Below are positions 1 to 5,013 of a stretch of DNA of 5,013 nucleotides, piece by piece. Each line of letters begins with the position of its first letter. Position 1 is the stretch's first letter. Source of the stretch: Hyphomicrobiales bacterium (lineage in GTDB: Bacteria > Pseudomonadota > Alphaproteobacteria > Rhizobiales > Devosiaceae); contig WFPQ01000164.1 of the NCBI GenBank assembly GCA_015487515.1, positions 1 to 5,013 on the forward strand. The letters run 5' to 3'. The position numbers were made by a program, and so were the translations under genes. The notes beneath the pieces are model-generated. The model saw only the letters and a program-made list of their open reading frames with translations, was not told the DNA's origin and ran no database searches.

Positions 1-2
1 GC

Positions 3-345
<343 letters not shown>

Positions 346-374
346 ACACCATGTTTGCCCATGCGGGCGGGGAT

Positions 375-403
375 CATTTAGCGGGTTTGGGATTGTTTGC
401 CAA
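375..403 (-). promoter_or_regulatory. Candidate promoter of tRNA-Asn
   Basis: On the minus strand TTGGCA (398-403) and TAAATG (375-380) are separated by exactly 17 bases, about 29 bases upstream of the tRNA 5' end. The -35 box is good for an alphaproteobacterial housekeeping promoter; the -10 is weak. It fills the 62-bp gap between the mobA-like stop codon and the tRNA, which leaves little room for any other promoter. Readthrough from the gene upstream is the alternative. Confidence 0.4.
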
Positions 404-407
404 GCCC

Positions 408-1106
408 TCAATTTCCATCTTTTTGCCCGAAGTGCTGCTCAGTGGTTCTGGCACGATCGCTCATTGCTGCAATATCGGCCACATGATTGAGGTTCTGGCA
501 AGGGTTTTGCCCTCCATGTCCATCCAGGGGCAGTTCTATGGCATTGATACGTTTCAAAAGTCCCTTTATGCCGAATCTTGATGTATCTTCAAGCTCATGG
601 GGAAGGTGGCTGATGCTTTTTATCCTCCAGAGGGCATTGGTCGGATAAAGCTGGGAACCGTAGGAAGCCACCACGGCGTCATGGATGTTTGCACCATCTT
701 TTACGTCATTTTTTTTGCCGTGGCTGCCATGCTCGCCATTGATCTTTTCCAGGGCCCTTTGTGCAAAAGAGCCCGGAAAGAACGGGCTGTCCACGGCAAC
801 TGAAAACAGGTATTGGGCATCGGAATTGCGTCGTTGCAGACAGGCAACGGCGGCAGCAATTCCGGCCAGCGGGCCCATGGTCATGTTGTTCAGGTCATTG
901 CACATAATCCATTCCGGCCCCGGACGGAACAGGCCCGGGTCCATGTTGCCTGTCGACAGGATGCGCACCCCCCCGGCATTTCCGACATTCTTGATCACTC
1001 TTTCAAGCAGGCTTGTCCCTTCTATTTTCAGGTTGGCCTTGATTACGCCTCCCAGCCTCTTGCCTCCGCCGCCTGCCAGTATCACAACCGCAATGTTATT
1101 GTTCAT
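408..1106 (-). CDS. mobA: MobA-like molybdenum cofactor guanylyltransferase / NTP-transferase domain protein
   Basis: This 232-residue protein has the Rossmann-like nucleotidyltransferase fold of the MobA family. MobA transfers GMP from GTP onto molybdopterin in the cytoplasm to give the guanine dinucleotide form of the molybdenum cofactor. The N-terminal loop LAGGGGKRLGG (residues 10-20) with the following Lys23 matches the nucleotide-binding motif. GPLAGI (78-83), VAVDSPFF (103-110, with the presumed metal-binding Asp106) and YPTNALW (154-160) are in family order. NLNHVAD (205-211) occupies the place of the usual N-I-N-T-P-E-D. Departures: the Asp normally before the motif lysine is Ile22, and a hydrophilic insert rich in Gly, Lys and His spans about 123-143. 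The ATG is supported by GGAG six bases upstream. No other cofactor-synthesis gene is nearby. It may have a different nucleotide or acceptor, as MobA-like proteins include cytidylyl- and other sugar/cofactor transferases; the gene symbol is therefore provisional. Confidence 0.72.
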   Translation of the reverse strand: MNNNIAVVILAGGGGKRLGGVIKANLKIEGTSLLERVIKNVGNAGGVRILSTGNMDPGLFRPGPEWIMCNDLNNMTMGPLAGIAAAVACLQRRNSDAQYLFSVAVDSPFFPGSFAQRALEKINGEHGSHGKKNDVKDGANIHDAVVASYGSQLYPTNALWRIKSISHLPHELEDTSRFGIKGLLKRINAIELPLDGHGGQNPCQNLNHVADIAAMSDRARTTEQHFGQKDGN

Positions 1107-1396
1107 TCTCCGCTCCGGATGGTTGCAGGTTTTCCCGCCTGGCCATGATTTTGTTACAAGTATCTGCGGGCAATAGTCTCGTGGCCAGTTATAGCCGGTG
1201 ATATGTTCCAGTAAAGCCTGGCCCTGAACTGTTTCGAGTTGCCCCTGTGAAGCGGTGCTGATTCTGCAGATTGCATTTTATAGCGCGGCCCGGTTTGTGG
1301 CGGTCGGGTTGCAGCCATCCCATGGTCCATATTGCAGTCGGTGCCTCAATGTGCCAGCCTGGGCAAAATCTTGTTTGTTTTTCAAGGGATAAAATT
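1107..1396. other. Divergent intergenic region between mobA-like gene and membrane protein gene
   Basis: This 290-bp stretch must hold the 5' signals of both flanking, divergently transcribed genes. It contains the Shine-Dalgarno sequences of both (GGAG for the minus gene, AAGGGA at 1384-1389 for the plus gene). An inverted repeat CTGGCCA (1139-1145)...TGGCCAG (1182-1188) is separated by 36 bases. I found no promoter with both boxes convincing. The plus-strand frame is open back to 1271, but that extension has no recognisable protein character. Confidence 0.5.
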
Positions 1397-1993
1397 ATGG
1401 GACTTGGGTCAATCATTACCATGGCAGTTATCGGGGCCAATATAATATTGGTGGTGCTGTTTTTCATTTCGCAATCTGCCGGCGCAAGGGCCGACCCGGA
1501 AATTGCCGGTGATGGCAGGAAGGTGATAAGGCCATCGAAATCCCTGTTGTGGGTGGGGATACTGGCTGGCATCTGGGCCCTGTTGGGGGTTTACCTGGCA
1601 ATCGATGCCCTCATGAGCGAGCGCAATGCGGCCAGTGCCCTGCTTATGGCCCTGATACTGGTTGTTAGCATGGCTCCATTCTCCCTGTGGATGATACTGA
1701 GATATTTGCGTTACCGCATAAGGTGGGATGACAGGACCATGGAAGTCACGGGCGTTTCAGGCAAGACCCGCAGCCTTGAATGGAACGATCTCAGGGAAAT
1801 CGCCCAGCGCAACGAAAAGACCACCGTTCGCGAGCCCATCTATCCCGGCATTGTCCCGGCCAGGATATTTGACCTGGAATTGCGTTTTGAAGATGGCAAA
1901 ATAGTCAGGGCCGCGCCAAACCTTGCAGGCTATCATGGCTTTGTCCGGGACGCTGCAATGCACCGGGACAGGAAGGCAGAGACAGGATCCTGA
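1397..1993 (+). CDS. Hypothetical membrane protein with three TM helices and a C-terminal PH-like domain
   Basis: I do not recognise a named family for this 198-residue protein. Three hydrophobic segments are visible: residues about 5-24, 50-69 and 79-101, the second rich in Trp/Gly/Leu. A short polar linker (25-48) joins the first two. From about residue 106 to 190 the chain is soluble and beta-rich: YRIRWDDRTMEVTG, then SLEWNDLREI, then FDLELRFEDGKIVRA. This alternation resembles bacterial PH-like domains that sit at membranes, with unknown ligands. The ATG at 1397 is chosen because AAGGGA lies seven bases upstream and the first hydrophobic helix starts at once; the frame is open further upstream (to 1271) without protein-like sequence. 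It is transcribed away from the mobA-like gene and converges on tRNA-Cys. Coding status is well supported by codon pattern, RBS and domain layout; function is unknown. Confidence 0.8.
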   Translation: MGLGSIITMAVIGANIILVVLFFISQSAGARADPEIAGDGRKVIRPSKSLLWVGILAGIWALLGVYLAIDALMSERNAASALLMALILVVSMAPFSLWMILRYLRYRIRWDDRTMEVTGVSGKTRSLEWNDLREIAQRNEKTTVREPIYPGIVPARIFDLELRFEDGKIVRAAPNLAGYHGFVRDAAMHRDRKAETGS

Positions 1994-2099
1994 TTCTTCT
2001 GGCTCGCAGGGTCTGCGGGAATGGCGCCATTTCATGAAGGTGCATTTTACGGGATGAAATCAGCAAGCCATGTGCAGAAAAAGGCATATGCAGAAAATC

Positions 2100-2173
2100 T
2101 GGAGGCCACGTCCGGAATCGAACCGGAGTACACGGATTTGCAATCCGCTGCGTAACCACTCCGCCACGTGGCC
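2100..2173 (-). tRNA. tRNA-Cys (anticodon GCA)
   Basis: Read on the minus strand this is a 74-nt tRNA with encoded CCA. The acceptor stem is GGCCACG/CGTGGCC with discriminator T (U in RNA), typical of tRNA-Cys. The anticodon arm is GCGGA-TTGCAAA-TCCGT with GCA at 2139-2141, and the T arm is TCCGG-TTCGATT-CCGGA. The body closely resembles the Escherichia coli tRNA-Cys. Downstream, on the minus strand, a short T run follows within a few bases of the CCA and a second one near 2084, but no strong hairpin is present. It is divergent from the methyltransferase gene to its right. Confidence 0.98.
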
Positions 2174-2183
2174 CCTCAGGGGC

Positions 2184-2212
2184 TTGTTACTGCACCATTT
2201 GGCTGTGCGCAA
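2184..2212 (-). promoter_or_regulatory. Possible promoter of tRNA-Cys
   Basis: On the minus strand TTGCGC (2207-2212) and TAACAA (2184-2189) are spaced 17 bases apart, ending 10 bases before the tRNA 5' end. Both boxes are only partial matches and the leader would be just a few bases long, so this is a weak call. Confidence 0.25.
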
Positions 2213-2380
2213 GGTGCAGAATTGCCTGTTTTGATTTTCATGCCGGGGATTTTGCCGGCGACGGATTCTGGGCAATCTAAAAGTTCGCTGTTGAACCATC
2301 TTTCGGCTGGCGTTATGCAGGGGTGCCGTTGCCTTTGTCGTGGCTGCCGGCCAGGGGAAGATTGAATGGAGAGCTTCAAG

Positions 2381-2409
2381 TTGGCATTTTGAAAAGTCTG
2401 TTCTCAAAT
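2381..2409 (+). promoter_or_regulatory. Candidate promoter of the methyltransferase gene
   Basis: TTGGCA (2381-2386) and TCAAAT (2404-2409) are separated by exactly 17 bases, giving a predicted transcription start near 2416 and a leader of about 70 bases before the ATG at 2488. The -35 hexamer is identical to the one proposed for tRNA-Asn, which adds some weight. No operator is evident. Confidence 0.45.
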
Positions 2410-2487
2410 GCGGGTTGCCAGAACGGGCCGGGTGTATCAGGACATGGATTTCAATATCCGTGGATTCAAAATTCAAGGGAACATCAA

Positions 2488-3147
2488 ATGATCGATTTTG
2501 CAAGGGCACGCACTGAAATGGTAGAAGGGCAGTTAAGGACTTCCGGTGTTTTTGACCACAGGGTACTGGCTGCTTTTTCCAGGGTGCCGCGCGAGGTTTT
2601 TCTAAGGGATGAACAGGCCCTCTTTGCCTATTCCGACATGCATCACAGGCTTTGCGACAATCCAGTAAGATATATGGGGGCCCCGGCTCCGGTGGCCAGG
2701 CTCATGGAACTGGCAAACCCCGGCCCTCAGGATGTGGTTCTGGATGTGGCTTGTGCCACCGGCTATACCAGTGCCATACTGGCCCACCTTGCCAGTTCTG
2801 TGCTGGGCATTGAATCAGATCAAAGGCTTGTCGAAAAGGCCGAGGCAAACCTTTCTTCCCTTGACATTCCCAACGTGGCGGTAATCAGGGAGGACCTGGA
2901 AAAGGGAGCAGGATCCGAGGCTCCGTTTGACGTGATACTGATTTCTGCGGCAGTGGACGAAGTTCCCGCAAGCCTGCTGGAACAGTTGCGCGATGGGGGC
3001 AAGCTGGTGACCCTGATGGGCAGGGGGGGCAGCGCCAGGGCTGTTCTTTACAAGAGAAACCGGGGCGCAATAGCCCGGGTAGATTCATTCAATGCCTGCT
3101 TGCCCCAATTGTCCGAATTCTCCCGTTCCCCCGAATTCTCCCTATGA
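2488..3147 (+). CDS. Protein-L-isoaspartate O-methyltransferase family protein
   Basis: This 219-residue class I SAM-dependent methyltransferase belongs to the Pcm family, whose classical members methylate isoaspartyl residues of damaged cytoplasmic proteins so they can revert to aspartate. The N-terminal MVEGQLRTSGVFDHRVLAAF (11-30) and RVPREVFL (32-39) are family hallmarks. SAM motif I is VLDVACATGY (84-93), the acidic post-I site GIESD (107-111) binds the SAM ribose, motif II is PFDVILISAAVDEVP (136-150), and LLEQLRDGGKLVTLMG covers the next strand. Where E. coli Pcm has QTISQPYM, this protein reads RYMGAPAPVA (61-70), so the Thr-Ile-Ser substrate motif is missing. The C-terminus (FNACLPQLSEFSRSPEF) matches the alphaproteobacterial branch found beside tolC. 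The start is fixed by AAGGGA seven bases before the ATG and by homology beginning there. Methyltransferase fold is near certain; isoaspartate as substrate is doubtful. I leave the symbol blank for that reason. Confidence 0.92.
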   Translation: MIDFARARTEMVEGQLRTSGVFDHRVLAAFSRVPREVFLRDEQALFAYSDMHHRLCDNPVRYMGAPAPVARLMELANPGPQDVVLDVACATGYTSAILAHLASSVLGIESDQRLVEKAEANLSSLDIPNVAVIREDLEKGAGSEAPFDVILISAAVDEVPASLLEQLRDGGKLVTLMGRGGSARAVLYKRNRGAIARVDSFNACLPQLSEFSRSPEFSL

Positions 3148-3615
3148 TTACGGATGGCTTGTCCACGGAATTAGGCTTGCGTTAATCTTTTTGCTTTGCA
3201 AAAATTTTCTCCAGGGTCTTAACTGCGGTTAGTGACGGCTTCTTGTGTCGATCTCCTGATTGAGTGGACACGGGGTTTTGCCTGTTCGTGTCTGCAGGTT
3301 TACGCCTGTCCTGACCGGAATGGGCGCAGGAACCGCTGGGAGCTTTTTTGCTGGTGGTCTGCTGCCTGCAATCCGGTGTTTGGCCGGCTGTCCGGTAACG
3401 GCCGGTTTGACGGCATTTCATGCTGTTGGCGTTTGTTGACCGGTTGCCGGCATTTTTTGTCAGGTGTTTGTTCTGGAGTTTTGCATATGGTATCCAGGGA
3501 GTTTTTTGTTTTGCCGGCATCGTCATTTCCTGCAGTTTCCGGCTGCCCCGTGATCAGGATCGCCAGATTTGGTGGGGGCCGGGCTGTTTTCAGGTCGGCA
3601 AAAGCCCGCTGTTTC
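3148..3615. other. Long G/T-rich spacer before tolC, no convincing gene
   Basis: About 470 bp separate the methyltransferase stop from the chosen tolC ATG. The plus strand is noticeably rich in G and T, so the minus strand shows long open frames full of Lys, Gln, Thr, Pro and Arg that resemble no protein and that I reject. Visible structure: an A/T hairpin at 3188-3204; GTGTC (3245), GACACG (3267) and CGTGTC (3287), which can pair in two mutually exclusive ways; palindromes TGCCGGCA at 3445-3452 and 3512-3519; and a near copy TGACGGCAT at 3408. The tolC frame is open from 3232. An in-frame ATG at 3487 has GGAG eight bases upstream, so part of this spacer may be a tolC N-terminal extension. 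No promoter with two good boxes was found; TTGACC at 3436 lacks a matching -10. Confidence 0.55.
3188..3208 (+). terminator. Possible weak terminator after the methyltransferase gene
   Basis: TTTTTGC (3188-3194), loop TTT, GCAAAAA (3198-3204) forms a 7-bp hairpin followed by TTTTCT, 40 bases after the methyltransferase stop. The stem is mostly A-T, so it would be weak; it is the only hairpin followed by a T run that I found just downstream of that stop. Confidence 0.3.
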
Positions 3616-5013
3616 ATGCAGTCTGCGTTTGCAGACCCTTTTTTGAAGGGAATTGAAAGGGCTGCCGCTATCCTGGCATTTTTTCTTTTTGCCATTGTTT
3701 TTCTTTTTGTCATGATGATGCCGGCCCGGGCTCAGCCCCTTCGCGAGGCCCTGGCCAGCGCCTATTCCAATAACCCCAACATTGCCTCTGCCCTGATAAG
3801 CGTAAAGGTTTCCGCCGAGGACATAGCCCTGCGCCGGGCGGGTAAACTGCCAACCATAGGTTTTTCCGCCGAACTCAACAATTCCGTATCTGTGGTCGGG
3901 GGCAATGCCACCGTTTCCAACAGCGCCACCCTTGGCCTTTCCTATCGCCAGACCCTGTTCGACAATCTTCGCACCGATGCCCAGATCGAGCAGGCCCGGG
4001 CATTTTCAACGGTTGCGGTCCAGTCCCTGCGCAATGCCGAACAAAACGTTCTGCTTTCGGCTGCCACCGCCTATTTCAACGTCATCAGGGATACGGAACT
4101 GGTCAAGCTGCGGGGCGAAAATGTTGCATTTTTCCAGACCCAGGTGCAGGCGGCAAAAGATCGTCTTGGCATAGGGGAGGGCACCCGGACCGATGTTTCC
4201 CAGGCAGAGGCCCGTCTTGCCTCCGGGGTTGCCGCCTATAAGAATGCCATCGCCAGCCTCCAGGTTTCCCAGGCCGCATATCGCCGCTGGATCGGTCAGC
4301 CCCCGCGAAACCTGAGCATGGACTACGATTTTGGCAACCTGCTTCCGCTTTCCCTGGACCAGGCCCTTGGCCTTGCCGATAGCCTGCATCCGGCAATTCT
4401 TGGCGCCATGGCCCAGATTCGTGCTGCCCAGTCGGCGTCTGATGCCGCCCGTGCCGCCTTTGGCCCCACCCTTGACCTGATCGGCTCGATCTGCGCCGTT
4501 AACTGCTTTGGGGCCGGCGGAACCGGCATGACCGGATCTGTCCGCCTGACCCTTTCCATACCCATTTATGCGGGCGGGGCGCTGGGAGCCTCGGTGCGCC
4601 AGGCAAATCTGAACCAGGTCAAGTCGGAACTCGATGCCATGGCCACGCGCAGCCAGGTGCGCGAGGCGGTGGTTTCTGCCTGGAACGGAGTGCAGAATGC
4701 CGATGCCCAGATTGCTGCGGCCAGCTCGGCTGCTGCCTTGTCAAGGGAGGTTCTTGACGGGGTGACAGAAGAGCAAAGGGTGGGGCAAAGAACGGTCCTT
4801 GACGTGTTAAATGCCCGTTCCGATCTGACCAGCGCCCGGGAAAATCTGATTTCTGCTCAATCATCCCGCATGATTGCCTCTTTTTCCCTGCTTTCCGCAA
4901 TTGGTCGCCTTTCGGCCACGGATCTGGCCCTGCCGGTAAGGATCCTGTCGGGAGATGGCTACCTGCAAACCGTTGGGGATGTCTGGGCCGAATTGCGCAG
5001 CGTGCCCGAAAAC
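3616..5013 (+). CDS. tolC: TolC-family outer membrane efflux channel (3' end just outside window)
   Basis: TolC trimers form the outer-membrane and periplasmic channel that serves type I secretion systems and RND or ABC efflux pumps. The 466 codons seen are close to the usual family length, and the last visible stretch (YLQTVGDVWAELR) is the normal C-terminal region, so the stop should lie a few codons beyond the edge. The protein has a signal peptide (hydrophobic core ILAFFLFAIVFLFVMMM, cleavage expected at ARA-QP after residue 39), then two homologous outer-membrane-efflux repeats. Repeat 1 carries YRQTLFD (110-116) and GEGTRTDVSQAEARL (187-201); repeat 2 carries PIYAGGALGASVRQA (from 316) and VGQRTVLDVLNARSDL (389-404), about 204 residues apart. 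C293 and C297 sit in the predicted surface loop of repeat 2. The start is uncertain: ATG 3616 gives a normal signal peptide but has no Shine-Dalgarno sequence, while ATG 3487 has GGAG eight bases upstream but adds 43 residues. ATGs at 3712-3720 would remove the signal core. Confidence 0.93.
   Translation, partial: MQSAFADPFLKGIERAAAILAFFLFAIVFLFVMMMPARAQPLREALASAYSNNPNIASALISVKVSAEDIALRRAGKLPTIGFSAELNNSVSVVGGNATVSNSATLGLSYRQTLFDNLRTDAQIEQARAFSTVAVQSLRNAEQNVLLSAATAYFNVIRDTELVKLRGENVAFFQTQVQAAKDRLGIGEGTRTDVSQAEARLASGVAAYKNAIASLQVSQAAYRRWIGQPPRNLSMDYDFGNLLPLSLDQALGLADSLHPAILGAMAQIRAAQSASDAARAAFGPTLDLIGSICAVNCFGAGGTGMTGSVRLTLSIPIYAGGALGASVRQANLNQVKSELDAMATRSQVREAVVSAWNGVQNADAQIAAASSAAALSREVLDGVTEEQRVGQRTVLDVLNARSDLTSARENLISAQSSRMIASFSLLSAIGRLSATDLALPVRILSGDGYLQTVGDVWAELRSVPEN
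3621..3644 (+). promoter_or_regulatory. Terminator-like hairpin inside the tolC signal-peptide region
   Basis: GTCTGC (3621-3626), loop GTTT, GCAGAC (3631-3636), then CC and six T's form a compact intrinsic-terminator shape that starts two bases after the ATG at 3616. The CCCTT part (3636-3640) can alternatively pair with AAGGG at 3646-3650. It may be an attenuator, a terminator that places the true start elsewhere, or chance. Confidence 0.35.

Larger units (their letters stand above)
2174..2487. other. Gene-free spacer between tRNA-Cys and the methyltransferase gene
   Basis: This 314-bp stretch holds no protein I believe in. It contains a GCCCC-TCA-GGGGC hairpin (2171-2183) overlapping the tRNA 5' end, a TGCACC...GGTGCA dyad (2191-2218), the weak tRNA-Cys promoter and the better promoter at 2381-2409. 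The methyltransferase frame is open back to a GTG at 2323. That extension has no RBS of note and no resemblance to the family N-terminus. Confidence 0.6.

Noticed and set aside
685..1176. Long plus-strand frames opposite the mobA-like gene
   Set aside because: They are antisense shadows; the minus-strand frame carries the nucleotidyltransferase motifs.
1271..1396. Upstream extension of the PH-like membrane protein frame
   Set aside because: The ATG at 1397 has a good ribosome site and leads directly into the first membrane helix; the extra residues are Cys/His-rich without pattern.
2020..2031. Palindrome AATGGCGCCATT after the membrane protein gene
   Set aside because: It has no loop and no following T run, so it is not a convincing terminator, and no second copy marks it as an operator.
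2323..2487. Upstream extension of the methyltransferase frame from GTG 2323
   Set aside because: Family homology begins at MIDFARARTEM (2488), which has AAGGGA seven bases upstream; the extension is unlike known N-termini and overlaps the likely promoter.
3182..3713. Two overlapping minus-strand open frames upstream of tolC
   Set aside because: Their translations are low-complexity (Lys, Gln, Thr, Pro, Arg), resemble no family, and follow from the G/T bias of the plus strand.
3712..3720. Triple ATG as tolC start
   Set aside because: Starting here would delete the hydrophobic core of the signal peptide while leaving its cleavage site, and the nearest AGGG is about 50 bases away.
4006..4900. 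Several minus-strand open frames opposite tolC
   Set aside because: They are antisense shadows of a GC-rich gene; the plus frame shows continuous TolC homology.

Overview
The window looks like a chromosomal stretch from an alphaproteobacterium, most likely of the Hyphomicrobiales (Rhizobiales) order. This rests on tRNA-Cys, a Pcm-family methyltransferase and tolC lying together, an arrangement I recognise from that order, and on the protein styles. Base composition is moderate to GC-rich, and AGG is used freely as an arginine codon. No genus can be named from the sequence alone.

Left edge (1-345): the C-terminal tail of a large serine recombinase enters from outside the window and meets, tail to tail, a complete tRNA-Asn(GUU) on the minus strand. 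A perfect 14-bp hairpin lies between them and can terminate both transcripts. The recombinase frame has no stop before this hairpin; it runs through it and ends at a TAA formed by the tRNA anticodon loop. This marks the probable edge of an integrated element lying to the left.

Middle (346-2100): a minus-strand MobA-like nucleotidyltransferase gene (molybdenum cofactor type, somewhat divergent) is followed by a divergently transcribed gene. That gene encodes a three-helix membrane protein with a C-terminal PH-like domain of unknown function.

Right half (2100-5013): tRNA-Cys(GCA) on the minus strand, then on the plus strand a protein-L-isoaspartate methyltransferase family gene with its own candidate promoter. 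A roughly 470-bp G/T-rich spacer without a convincing gene follows, then a TolC-family outer-membrane efflux channel gene that runs off the right edge only a few codons before its expected end. The methyltransferase and tolC point the same way, but the long spacer suggests tolC has its own expression signals.

No new multi-gene system is evident. The observations most worth following are the recombinase/tRNA-Asn junction, the methyltransferase's missing substrate motif, a cysteine pair in a predicted surface loop of TolC, and a terminator-like hairpin inside the apparent tolC signal-peptide coding region.
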